The notes below the pieces were generated by a model. The model ran no database searches and was not told the DNA's origin. It saw only the letters and a list, made by a program, of their open reading frames with translations. From Bradyrhizobium liaoningense (lineage in GTDB: Bacteria > Pseudomonadota > Alphaproteobacteria > Rhizobiales > Xanthobacteraceae), in NCBI RefSeq assembly GCF_018130825.1, contig NZ_JAFCJS010000002.1, positions 248,001 to 312,000 on the forward strand: 64,000 nucleotides of DNA. The letters are read 5' to 3'. Both the position numbers and the translations under genes were made by a program. This document shows, piece after piece, positions 34,920-42,921 of this stretch. Position 1 is the first letter of the stretch. Every line of letters begins with the position of its first letter.

Positions 34920-35501
34920 ATGAAGTCTGAACCCAAAGCACATTTGGCTGTGCCGTCATCGCGGCCGCAAATCGGCCCGTTCGCGCAGCTGATCTTCGGC
35001 TCGCGCTGGCTGCAGGTGCCGCTCTATGTCGGCCTGATCATCGCACAGGGCGTCTACGTGCTGCTGTTCCTGAAGGAGCTCTGGCACCTGGTCGTGCATT
35101 CCTTCGACGCCAGCGAGCAGCAGATCATGCTGGTCGTGCTCGGACTGATCGACGTCGTCATGATCTCGAACCTCTTGGTGATGGTGATCGTCGGCGGTTA
35201 CGAGACGTTCGTTTCCCGGCTCAACCTGAGCGGCCATCCCGACGAGCCGGAATGGCTCAGCCATGTCAACGCCAGCGTGCTCAAGATCAAGCTGGCGATG
35301 GCCATCATCGGCATCTCCTCGATCTCGCTGCTGCGGACCTTCATCGAGGCCGGCAATCTCGGAACCACGCGCAGCAATTTCACCGAGAGCGGCGTGATGT
35401 GGCAGGTCCTGATCCACCTGACCTTCATCATCTCCGCGATCGGCATCGCCTGGGTCGACCGCCTCAGCGAGAACGGCCACCGCAAGCAGGCTGGTCACTG
35501 A
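34920..35501 (+). CDS. UPF0114/YqhA-family membrane protein
   Basis: A 193-aa inner-membrane protein with about four TM segments. Family pattern: SRWLQVPLYVGLIIAQGVYVLLF near the N-terminus, IDVVMISNLLVMVIVGGYETFVSRL in the middle, then VNASVLKIKLAMAIIGISSISLLRTF and a last TM before the C-terminus. YqhA homologues have no established function. It closes the TerB-membrane-TerC cluster; coexpression is inferred from spacing. Confidence 0.87.
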   Translation: MKSEPKAHLAVPSSRPQIGPFAQLIFGSRWLQVPLYVGLIIAQGVYVLLFLKELWHLVVHSFDASEQQIMLVVLGLIDVVMISNLLVMVIVGGYETFVSRLNLSGHPDEPEWLSHVNASVLKIKLAMAIIGISSISLLRTFIEAGNLGTTRSNFTESGVMWQVLIHLTFIISAIGIAWVDRLSENGHRKQAGH

Positions 35502-35556
35502 GCGTCGACTTGCGAACGGTTGCGGAGCGCTTGCCGGCTGTGCTGCGTCTCCAGCG

Positions 35557-36495
35557 CTAGGGCGTGTGCGGATGGGCGGCGTTCTCGCGCCGCTCGCGCT
35601 CGCCCAATTCGCGCACCAGCTCCTGAAGGAAGGATTCGGTGTAGGCGGGTAGCGTCCGCTCGGCGCGGACATAGATGCCGAGATCGGACCAGACCGGGCT
35701 GCCGGCATTGTCGAGTGGAAGAAAGACGAGCCGGCTGTCGCGCGACAGCCTGTTGATGCCGAGCTGGGTCTGGAAGGCGACACCGACGCCGCGCGCGGCG
35801 AGCTCGCGCATCAGGTCGATCGAGTTGGCCTGGATCGCCGGCTCCGGCGTCTCCGAGAGCTGCGCAATCAGCGGCTGCAGCAGATGATAGATCGACAGCT
35901 CGGGCAGCGCGTTGATGACGGGGAAGGCGAGGCATTGCTCCAGCGTCACCGTCTTGCGGCGTGCCAGCGGATGCTCGCGTGCGACCACCGCGCCGAGACG
36001 AAACCGCTTCAAGGCGGCCTGCCGCAAATCGGGCGGATGGCGGAGCGCCATGGCGATGCCGATGTCGGCTTCGCCGCGGCTCAAGGCCTCCAGGACGTCC
36101 GACGATCCCTTCACCTCGATGGTGAAGCTGACGCGGCGGGCCCGGCCGCGGTGGGACGCGATCAGGTCCGGCAGCACGGATTCCGTCAGCGATTCGATGC
36201 AGGCGATGCTGACGGTGCCGCTCCAGGCGCCGGACAGGGACGCGACGTCCGAGCGGAAGCGGTCGAGGTCCTGGAGCACGTTCATGACATGCCGGGCCAG
36301 CATCTCGCCGACCGTCGTCAGCGTCAGGCCGCGCGCATTGCGCTCGAACAGGGGTGATCCAACCTCTTGCTCCAGCTTGAGAATCTGGCGGCTGACGGCC
36401 GAGGACGCAACGTTCAGGACGCGCGCCGCCGCCCGGATCGAGCCGGTGCGGCGAACCGCGTGGAAGTACTGGATGGCGGGTGAATGAAATCGCAT
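35557..36495 (-). CDS. LysR-family transcriptional regulator
   Basis: A 312-aa LysR regulator. HTH at residues about 8-64 (RRTGSIRAAARVLNVASSAVSRQ, LEQEVGSPLFERNARGLTLTTVGE), then the effector-binding domain. The start at 36495 (MRFHSPAIQYFHAV) is the family-typical one; the same frame is open to 37314 but that extension is antisense to the next gene. Divergent from the 36658 gene. Target unknown; it may regulate the divergent gene or another locus. Confidence 0.9.
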   Translation of the reverse strand: MRFHSPAIQYFHAVRRTGSIRAAARVLNVASSAVSRQILKLEQEVGSPLFERNARGLTLTTVGEMLARHVMNVLQDLDRFRSDVASLSGAWSGTVSIACIESLTESVLPDLIASHRGRARRVSFTIEVKGSSDVLEALSRGEADIGIAMALRHPPDLRQAALKRFRLGAVVAREHPLARRKTVTLEQCLAFPVINALPELSIYHLLQPLIAQLSETPEPAIQANSIDLMRELAARGVGVAFQTQLGINRLSRDSRLVFLPLDNAGSPVWSDLGIYVRAERTLPAYTESFLQELVRELGERERRENAAHPHTP

Positions 36496-36657
36496 GGGGC
36501 CCCTTGGCAGGACTATAACCGTTGCCGAAACGGCAGCAATATGTGCGAAATTCTCTGCTTTTCGAGAGCGCTCCTCCTCCCTAGGTTCGCGGCCGGCTTG
36601 GCCGGCCCTGCCGGGACGACGCCATGCCGTGCGCAACGCCGCGCCAGGGGATTTGGG

Positions 36658-37233
36658 GTGAACGAAGATATCGCTTGCGAGCTGGAGTACGGGCCGGACA
36701 CCCGTCTGGTCGATCGCCGCCGCGCGGCCGCCTATGTCGGCGTGACCGCCGGGCGTTTCGAGCAATTGGTGCGCGACAACGTCGTGCCGCCGCCGGTCAT
36801 GGTGGACAACAAGCGGCGCTGGCCGATCGCCTTGCTCGACGTCGCGAGGGAAGCGGTCGTCAGCAGCATGCCGTGCCTGCCGCAGGTGATGGCCGACGCC
36901 GCGCCGGAGGCGCACCCCTGCGAGCGCGATCCGGCACCCTCGCATGAATTGCCCGATCAGGCCTGGTTCGAGCAGCGCACGCGGTTCGTGCAGCGCGTGC
37001 GCCGCTCGCTGCTCTCCGGCAACGAGATCCGTCTGCTGCGCGAGTTCAAGCTGCTCAAGCAGAACCGGATCAGCATGTTCGGCTACTACGGCAGCTTCGA
37101 AGCGCTGATGGTGCGCGGCTATATCGTCGAGATCGATCGCAAGCCACCGTCGAGCCGGCCGCTGGTGACCTATCGCCTGACCGAACGCGGCGAGCAGGTG
37201 GTGTCGGCGCTGAAGGACGAGCCGCTGATGTGA
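36658..37233 (+). CDS. Unrecognised protein with C-terminal winged-helix-like segment
   Basis: A 191-aa protein. The N-terminal part (DRRRAAAYVGVTAGRFEQLVRDNVVPPPVMVDNKRRW) resembles a helix-turn-helix excisionase-like DNA-binding element. The C-terminal part (ISMFGYYGSFEALMVRGYIVEID, TYRLTERGEQVVSALKD) looks like a winged helix. GTG at 36658 was chosen because upstream in-frame residues (from 36484 or 36541) look like non-coding leader; the start is uncertain. Divergent from LysR. Regulatory role inferred. Confidence 0.65.
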   Translation: MNEDIACELEYGPDTRLVDRRRAAAYVGVTAGRFEQLVRDNVVPPPVMVDNKRRWPIALLDVAREAVVSSMPCLPQVMADAAPEAHPCERDPAPSHELPDQAWFEQRTRFVQRVRRSLLSGNEIRLLREFKLLKQNRISMFGYYGSFEALMVRGYIVEIDRKPPSSRPLVTYRLTERGEQVVSALKDEPLM

Positions 37234-37343
37234 GCGGGCCGGGTGGCGCTGCCGGGACCGTGTCGCCCTCAGAAGTCGAAGCCACGCTCCCCCGGCCGGT
37301 TCGAGATATTCCAAAAGAACCGGCTGGACCTGATCGCATCTAT

Positions 37344-37367
37344 CGCTATATCTTTAAGGATATAGCG
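37344..37367. promoter_or_regulatory. Mo-box-like inverted repeat (CGCTATATC-N6-GATATAGCG)
   Basis: Perfect 9-bp arms around TTTAAG. Read as CGxTATAT-N8-ATATAxCG it has the same half-site shape and spacing as the ModE operator of E. coli modA. It lies 23 bp upstream of the 37390 start codon, and two ModE-type HTH genes (38265-38639 and 38715-39797) follow within 2.5 kb. Predicted ModE-type binding site; no binding data. Confidence 0.65.
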
Positions 37368-37389
37368 GAACTGCGCTCCGGAGTTCTCG

Positions 37390-37767
37390 ATGGAGATCAA
37401 GGTCAGATCGCTCACGACCTGCGAGGTGGCGGCCGACGGCGGTGCGATCTCGCTGGGGTTCGAGGACGTGACGGGCAATTCGGCTGCCGTCCGCGTCTCG
37501 CTCAACCAGGTCGGTGCCCTCATCATGACACTTCCGGGATTGCTCGAGACGGCGCTGAAGGCCCGTTACGGCGACCAGAGCCTGCGCTACGCCTATCCGC
37601 TGGCGTCCTGGGTGCTGGAGCAATCGACCGACACGACCCAGCGCATCATCACGCTGCAGACCGAGGACGGCTTCAAGGTCCGCTTCTCGATCCCGAAGGC
37701 GGAGCAGAGCCTGCTCGGTGAGGCTCTGACGCAGCCGATGCCGGAAGTGAATGTGCGGCCGAGCTAG
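37390..37767 (+). CDS. Hypothetical protein downstream of the Mo-box
   Basis: A 125-aa cytoplasmic protein with no recognised family. Mixed alpha/beta composition (EIKVRSLTTCEVAADGGAISLGF, VSLNQVGALIMTLPGLLETALKARYG, TLQTEDGFKVRFSI); no TM segments and a single cysteine. Its start codon lies 23 bp after the Mo-box-like palindrome, so molybdate-dependent control is plausible. I would not assign a function. Confidence 0.6.
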   Translation: MEIKVRSLTTCEVAADGGAISLGFEDVTGNSAAVRVSLNQVGALIMTLPGLLETALKARYGDQSLRYAYPLASWVLEQSTDTTQRIITLQTEDGFKVRFSIPKAEQSLLGEALTQPMPEVNVRPS

Positions 37768-37803
37768 CGCGCGCACTCAAAGCCGCGGCAGCCAGCGCCG
37801 GGC

Positions 37804-38250
37804 TCATTCGGCCCTAGAGCGTTCGATTTCGTTCACATAATCGGCCCACTCGAATTCAAAGGGCCCGACGCCGAGCTCGGAAGCGGCATCAATTTCATTT
37901 TCATGTGCGAAATCGGACCACCGCACGCCACGATCAGTTCGAGAGACGCGAGCGGTGATGGCGCCACAAGCGAAGTCGCCACACTCCGGACAGACAAAAA
38001 GAGCCACCCGGTGCCCGTCCACCGGGGCATCAGAAGACAACATGGCCGCCGTTCGTCCATTGAACCGTCGGGCGAAGTCACGTTCGAATTCTGGGTTCGA
38101 GAGAGAACCGCACATATCGAATGTGAGCCCCCCGGCAGCTTCGAAGAGCGATACTCCATTGACGACGAAGTCGAACGTTCGCCGCTCCTGGTGCGGAGGA
38201 TTTGTGCCGCCGATCCGATGCAGGGGCGCTAATTCAAGCCGATCCATCAT
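37804..38250 (-). CDS. Conserved hypothetical protein with CPEC-x4-C motif
   Basis: A 148-aa protein. The central part has VALFVCPECGDFACGAITARVSRT, a Cys motif typical of a widespread family sometimes annotated as 'oxidoreductase' without evidence; the C-terminal part (VGPFEFEWADYVNEI) also fits it. Start at 38250 or 38247 (consecutive ATGs); a GTG at 38268 is possible. Base composition looks noticeably less GC-rich than its neighbours, suggesting transfer. Ends 36 bp beyond the convergent 37390 gene. Confidence 0.65.
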   Translation of the reverse strand: MMDRLELAPLHRIGGTNPPHQERRTFDFVVNGVSLFEAAGGLTFDMCGSLSNPEFERDFARRFNGRTAAMLSSDAPVDGHRVALFVCPECGDFACGAITARVSRTDRGVRWSDFAHENEIDAASELGVGPFEFEWADYVNEIERSRAE

Positions 38251-38264
38251 GTCCACCCGTCCGC

Positions 38265-38639
38265 TCACGACTTCCGCGAACGGGCGATGTCGCTCCTGAG
38301 CGCTTCCAGCTCCTTGTGCACGGCGCGCGCGGCGTCGCGCTCGATCTTGCGGTAGCGTGCGACAAGCTTTTCGCCGAACGGGGTCAGCATCGCCCCGCCG
38401 CCGTTCTTGCCGCCGGCCTGTGGCTCCACGACGGGATGTCCGCAGATGCGCTTGATCTCGTCGACGAGATCCCAGGCCCGCTTGTAGGACATGTCCATGG
38501 CGCGACCGGCCGCCGAGATTGAGCCGTGCTCGCGGATCTGCTCAAGCAGCTCGATCTTGCCGGGCCCGATCCGGTCCTCGCCGTCGAGGTCGATGCGAAG
38601 GCTCAATTGGGGAAGCGATTTGGCGCTCGCGCGCGACAT
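38265..38639 (-). CDS. ModE-type single-domain winged-HTH regulator
   Basis: A 124-aa protein matching the DNA-binding domain of ModE: IELLEQIREHGSISAAGRAMDMSYKRAWDLVDEI followed by GGKNGGGAMLTPFGEKLVARYRKIE. The molybdate-binding MOP domains of full ModE are absent, so molybdate sensing must come from elsewhere or be lost. The start at 38639 removes 24 non-conserved residues of the longer ORF. A Mo-box lies at 37344-37367. Adjacent to a second ModE-like HTH regulator fused to a ligand domain. Confidence 0.8.
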   Translation of the reverse strand: MSRASAKSLPQLSLRIDLDGEDRIGPGKIELLEQIREHGSISAAGRAMDMSYKRAWDLVDEIKRICGHPVVEPQAGGKNGGGAMLTPFGEKLVARYRKIERDAARAVHKELEALRSDIARSRKS

Positions 38640-38714
38640 GACGAGGACTCTTGGATCAATTCGCAACTGAGATTGCCACTCTTGCCTGCCGCGGACAAGG
38701 TGAGGGCGCATTCG

Positions 38715-39797
38715 TCACCGCACGGCGTGCATCTCCAGGAACGCCTTCACGCCGGTCACGGTGCCCGTGTCCGACGGCACGTAGCCGGGCAGGGTGGCGA
38801 CGGCGGCGCGAAAATCGGCGCTGCGGATGATCTCGAGGATGCGCTGCATCGGGGCGGTATCGAGGAAGGCGCGCTTGCAGACGAAGAAATAATCCTCGGT
38901 GAGGATGCGGATGAAGTCGAGGCCGAACTGTCGCGCGGCCGCCTCGACGCCGAAGCACGCGTCCGCCATGCCGCTCGCGACATAGGCCGCGACCGCGGCG
39001 TGGGTGAACTCGATCTGCTGCGCGCCGTTGATCTTGCTCTCGTCGATGCCGTTTGCGGCGAGCAACTGGTCGAACAGCAGGCGCGTGCCGGAATCATGGT
39101 CGCGGTTGACGAAACGGACGTTCGGTTTGGTGAGGTCGTGAAGCGAGGCGATGCGCAGCGGATTGCCGCGCGCGACCATCAGCCCCATCTCGCGCGTGAC
39201 GAAGCTGATGATGCGGTCTTCGCGCGGGTCGAGCCATTCGCGCGCGGCCTTGATGCCTTGTGCGCGCAGCGCGCCGTGCGGCAGATGCAGACCGGAGAGA
39301 TCGCAGGCGCCTTGCGCCAGCGAGACCAGCGAATGCTGGTTGCTGACATAGCGCAGATCGACGCCGATGCCGGGCTCGCGGTCGAGGAATTCGCGCAGCT
39401 TTGCCACGGCAAAGCCGTGGCTGGCATGCACGCGGATCACGGACGGGCGCTGCTCGAGGAACGGCTTGATCTCGCTTGCCAGCTCCTGCGCGAGGTTCTC
39501 GAGCTGCGGCCCGAGTCGCGCCTGCATCCGCTCGCCGGCCCACACCAGCCGCTCGCCGAACGGCGTGAGTTTTGAGCCCTTGCCGCGCTGGGTCTCGACC
39601 AGAGGGGTTCCGAAGAACTCCGACCATTGCTCGATCAGATTCCAGACGTGGCGATAGGAGAGGTGCGCGTCGCTGGCGGCGCTGGTGATCTTGCCGGTCT
39701 TCCGGATTTCGTTGAGGACGCCGAGCATGACGGCGACGGTGCGCGGGCTGCCCTCGCGGCGAAACCGCCAGACGGCCTCGATCTCGATCTGAAGCAT
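38715..39797 (-). CDS. ModE-like HTH regulator fused to a substrate-binding-like domain
   Basis: A 360-aa protein. The N-terminal about 110 residues are a ModE-type winged HTH (KTGKITSAASDAHLSYRHVWNLIEQWSEFFGTPLVETQRGKGSKLTPFGERLV). The remainder (about 120-355) resembles a periplasmic-binding-protein-like (molybdate/anion-type) ligand domain: VIRVHASHGFAVAKL, FVNRDHDSGTRLLFDQLLAANGI, MADACFGVEAAARQF. A cytosolic regulator sensing a small ligand is the likely reading. Divergent from the aldehyde dehydrogenase across 115 bp with two palindromes. Confidence 0.8.
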   Translation of the reverse strand: MLQIEIEAVWRFRREGSPRTVAVMLGVLNEIRKTGKITSAASDAHLSYRHVWNLIEQWSEFFGTPLVETQRGKGSKLTPFGERLVWAGERMQARLGPQLENLAQELASEIKPFLEQRPSVIRVHASHGFAVAKLREFLDREPGIGVDLRYVSNQHSLVSLAQGACDLSGLHLPHGALRAQGIKAAREWLDPREDRIISFVTREMGLMVARGNPLRIASLHDLTKPNVRFVNRDHDSGTRLLFDQLLAANGIDESKINGAQQIEFTHAAVAAYVASGMADACFGVEAAARQFGLDFIRILTEDYFFVCKRAFLDTAPMQRILEIIRSADFRAAVATLPGYVPSDTGTVTGVKAFLEMHAVR

Positions 39798-39809
39798 TTG
39801 ACCTTTCCT

Positions 39810-39827
39810 TATGAACTTCGCTTCATA
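39810..39827. promoter_or_regulatory. Inverted repeat TATGAA-N6-TTCATA upstream of the HTH regulator
   Basis: Perfect 6-bp arms around CTTCGC, 13 bp before the start of the HTH/ligand-domain regulator and about 85 bp before the aldehyde dehydrogenase start. A plausible autoregulatory operator; no specific consensus known to me. Confidence 0.4.
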
Positions 39828-39883
39828 TACTTGGCGTCCATTTGCACATCATATCATATTTACTCCGGCGAATAGGCGCCTAG

Positions 39884-39897
39884 TCTGGTATACCAGA
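39884..39897. promoter_or_regulatory. GntR(FadR-type)-like palindrome TCTGGTATACCAGA
   Basis: A 14-bp perfect palindrome with core TGGTATACCA, the form commonly bound by FadR-subfamily GntR regulators. It ends just before the GGAGG of the 39913 gene, so binding would block transcription. No GntR gene is in the window, so its regulator would be encoded elsewhere. Confidence 0.55.
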
Positions 39898-39912
39898 ACA
39901 GGAGGAAATATG

Positions 39913-41397
39913 ATGTCAGTTGCATATGACTTTGCGCATTCGCCGGCGACCGCGTTCATGGCCCGGCCGCAGCATCTGCTCATCGACGGCCGCCGCGTCC
40001 CCGCCAGCTCCGGCCGCACCTTCAAATCCCTCAACCCCGCAACGGGGCAGGTCATTGCCATCGTCGCCGAGGGTGGCGAGGCTGATGTCGAGCATGCGGT
40101 CGCCGCGGCACGCCGGGCGTTCGAAGGCCCCTGGCGCACGATGCGCGCCTCCGAGCGTGGCCAGATATTGCTGCGCTGGGCGGACCTGCTGAAGGCACAC
40201 GCCGAGGAAATCATCGAGCTCGAGTCCATCGACGCCGGCAAGCCCATTGCCGCGACGATGCGTCAAGACTTTCCCGCTGCTGTCGACACGCTGATCTATT
40301 ACGCCGGCTGGGCCGACAAGATCAGCGGCGACGTCGTGCCGGTGCGCGACGATGCGCTGACCTACACCATGCGCGAGCCGGTCGGCGTGGTCGCGGCGAT
40401 CGTGCCGTGGAATTTCCCGCTGATGATCGGGATGTGGAAGCTCGCGCCGGCGCTGGCCTGCGGCTGCACCGTCGTGATGAAGCCGGCCGAGCTGACCTCG
40501 CTATCGGCGCTGCGCATCGCCGAGCTCGCGCTCGAAGCGGGCCTGCCGGCTGGCGTCTTCAACGTCGTGACGGGTCCGGGACGCGTCGTCGGCGACGCGC
40601 TGGTCAATCACCCCGACGTGGACAAGGTCACCTTCACCGGCTCGCCCGGTGTGGGGCGCGGAATCATGAAGGGCGCGGCCGGCAACTTCAAGCGCGTCTC
40701 GCTCGAGCTCGGCGGCAAGTCGGCCAATGTCATCTTCGACGATGCCGATCTTGAAGCGGCTTCCAAGGCCGCGGCCTCCGGCATCTTCTTCAATGCCGGC
40801 CAGGTGTGCTCGGCAGGCTCCCGGGTGCTGGTGCAGGAGAAGGCCTATGACGAGGTCGTCGAGCGACTGGCTGCACGTGCGAAATCGCTCAGGATCGGCG
40901 ATCCGCTCGACCGCAAGACGGCGCTCGGTCCCGTCATCTCCGAGAAGCAGATGAAGTCGATCCTCGACTATGTCGATATCGGCCAGAGGGAAGGCGCGAG
41001 CCTCGTCACCGGCGGAACGCGGATCGGCGAGCGCGGTTACTTCATCAGCCCCGCCGTGTTCGCCGATGTCGCGCATGAGATGCGGATCTCGCAGGAGGAA
41101 ATCTTCGGCCCCGTCGTCAGCGTCATCAAGTTCAAGGACGAAGCCGACGCCCTGCGGATCGCGAACGGCACCGCCTACAGCCTCGCCGCCGGCGTCTGGA
41201 GCCGCGACGTCGGCAAGCTGCAGCGCTTCGCCAAACGGGCCCGCGCCGGCACGGTCTGGATGAACACCTATGGCTATACCGACGTGCGCCTGCCCTGGGG
41301 CGGCGAGCGCGACTCCGGCCTCGGCCGCGAGCACGGCTCCGCCGCGCTCGACAATTTCACCGAGCCCAAGGCTGTCTGGATGAATCTGGCCGTCTGA
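39913..41397 (+). CDS. NAD-dependent aldehyde dehydrogenase
   Basis: A 494-aa ALDH superfamily member. Cofactor site IVPWNFPLMI, KPAELTSL, GSPGVGRGIM, catalytic Glu in LELGGKSANV and nucleophile Cys in AGQVCSAGSR, late EIFGPVVSVIKF and PWGGERDSGLGREHG. Pattern suggests a betaine-/aminoaldehyde-type subgroup, but substrate is not provable. ATGs at 39910 and 39913; GGAGG is better spaced to 39913. Controlled by an adjacent palindrome and perhaps by the divergent HTH regulator. A strong terminator follows. Confidence 0.88.
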   Translation: MSVAYDFAHSPATAFMARPQHLLIDGRRVPASSGRTFKSLNPATGQVIAIVAEGGEADVEHAVAAARRAFEGPWRTMRASERGQILLRWADLLKAHAEEIIELESIDAGKPIAATMRQDFPAAVDTLIYYAGWADKISGDVVPVRDDALTYTMREPVGVVAAIVPWNFPLMIGMWKLAPALACGCTVVMKPAELTSLSALRIAELALEAGLPAGVFNVVTGPGRVVGDALVNHPDVDKVTFTGSPGVGRGIMKGAAGNFKRVSLELGGKSANVIFDDADLEAASKAAASGIFFNAGQVCSAGSRVLVQEKAYDEVVERLAARAKSLRIGDPLDRKTALGPVISEKQMKSILDYVDIGQREGASLVTGGTRIGERGYFISPAVFADVAHEMRISQEEIFGPVVSVIKFKDEADALRIANGTAYSLAAGVWSRDVGKLQRFAKRARAGTVWMNTYGYTDVRLPWGGERDSGLGREHGSAALDNFTEPKAVWMNLAV

Positions 41398-41420
41398 TAA
41401 CCTCCCGATCGGCCAATCCT

Positions 41421-41457
41421 GAGCCCGCCTGATCGTCCGGTCAGGCGGGCTCTTTTT
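41421..41457 (+). terminator. Rho-independent terminator after the aldehyde dehydrogenase
   Basis: Perfect 12-bp stem GAGCCCGCCTGA / TCAGGCGGGCTC with an 8-nt loop followed directly by TTTTT, 23 nt after the 41397 stop. The clearest intrinsic terminator in the window. Confidence 0.92.
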
Positions 41458-41583
41458 CGAGATCGATAAAATTGTCTGCATTCGGCTCAGCGGCCGCAAA
41501 CCCTCTCTATAAGAAGCACGGCGCCTTAAACCAGAGCTTTGGAACCGAGCTGCATCCTGCCCGCAACAGGGCAGGGCATTATC

Positions 41584-41847
41584 ATGTCAATTTTCAAGGA
41601 GGTCGTCGTGGCGGTTGCGGGAGTGTACGCGCTCCTGTTCGCCTGCGATGCAGTGTTCGGCGTCGGCGAGACGCGCTTCGACGACAACTATTACAGCGCC
41701 AGCTTCTATGCGCCGCGGCCGAAGGAGTTTCGGTTTGCGAGCGACACGCCGCCGGCGGTCCGCGTCAGCGACGCCTTCGCGCAGTTTGCGCCGAGCGATG
41801 CCAAGCCGAACAGGCGTTACTCGTCGCTGACGACGATCATTCGCTGA
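41584..41847 (+). CDS. Small membrane-anchored hypothetical protein
   Basis: An 87-aa protein: an N-terminal hydrophobic helix (KEVVVAVAGVYALLFACDAVFG) serving as signal or anchor, followed by a polar, probably extracytoplasmic region with several Tyr/Phe (RFDDNYYSASFYAPRPKEF). Start at 41584; an ATG at 41539 adds 15 residues before the hydrophobic segment and is less likely. Convergent with the hydrolase gene, with 4 bp between stops in the restored frame. Family unknown. Confidence 0.6.
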   Translation: MSIFKEVVVAVAGVYALLFACDAVFGVGETRFDDNYYSASFYAPRPKEFRFASDTPPAVRVSDAFAQFAPSDAKPNRRYSSLTTIIR

Positions 41848-41851
41848 CGGC

Positions 41852-42741
41852 TCACTCCCCCTGGAGCCATTCCGCGACGCCGCGCCACAGCGTGTCGCGG
41901 GGCGGAAGAAGCCGAAATGGCCGATTCCCTTGGTGCCGACGTCGGACGGCTTCACCGTCAACACCTCCGGCTTGATCGCGGTGAAGCCGCTCGCGAGCAG
42001 CTCGACCGCCGGGCGTGTCGCCCAGGGATCGTCGGAGAAGCACAGCGCGCGCAGCTCGCCCTTGAATTTTGCAAAATTGTCCAGCGCCGGCAGCTTTGAA
42101 TCGAACAAATAGCGCGGGCTCCGGACCCACTCGGCCCATTGCAGGAAGACGCCCTTGGGCAGATCCTCGCCGATGCCGGCCCAGCCCGGCGCGTAGCCGA
42201 GTGCGTGGGCCAGCGGCACGCCGACCAAATTCATGAAGGCGTAGACGCGGTACTTCTCCGGCGAGGTCATCAGCCGCCAGGTTGCGGCCTGCGAGGCCAC
42301 GAAGGCGGCGCGGGAGATCTCGCTGTTGTTCTCGATCAGCCCGAGCGCCTGGCCGCCGTAGGAATGGCCGACATAGGCAAGGGGCAAGCCATGATAGCGC
42401 TCGCGCATCCAGCGCACCGCGGCGGCGACGTCGAGCGCGGCCCAGTCCGACATCGAGGCCTTGAAGCCGACCAGCGATTTCGGCTGGTTGTAGCCGACCA
42501 TCGCCGGCAGCCGGGAGTCGCCGATGCCGCGATAGTCGTAGGTGAGCACCGCACAGCCGCGATGGGCGAGATAGGAGGCAAAGCCGCGATAGATCTTTCG
42601 CGGCACGGCCGTGGCCGAATTGATCAGGACGGCGTGGCGCTTGGCGCCGCGCGGCAGGAACAGGGTGCCGGCCAGCGCATACCCGTCGGTCGCCGGGAAG
42701 CTGATCTCGTCGATGAAAACGTCGTCCGGTGCCGCGTCCAT
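41852..42741 (-). CDS. Alpha/beta hydrolase (serine esterase-like), apparent frameshift near 41900
   Basis: An alpha/beta-hydrolase of about 295 aa: ISFPATDGYALAGTLFLPRG, VLTYDYRGIGDSR, nucleophile elbow GHSYGG, and a late GTKGIGHFGFFRP carrying the probable catalytic His. After FFRP the frame is lost: reading continues antisense to 41587 with no family likeness. Adding one base in the four-G run at 41899-41902 restores FFRPRDTLWRGVAEWLQGE and a stop at 41852, which is the expected C-terminus. Either a real 1-nt deletion or a sequencing error. Start at 42741. Confidence 0.75.
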
Positions 42742-42921
42742 GGGCGGAAGGTATCTTGCCGGTTTCCTCGCTACCCCTAGCAAATGCGAATTCAGCTTTA
42801 CCCGCAAGGGTTTGCAATGCGAAACGGATTTACAACTGGCGATGTCGTGCCAGCCTGTGTATAAGGCGGCCCTCGCAACCCTTAGATCAGGTTGTGCTTT
42901 TTGCTTCACGGAGAGATTGCG

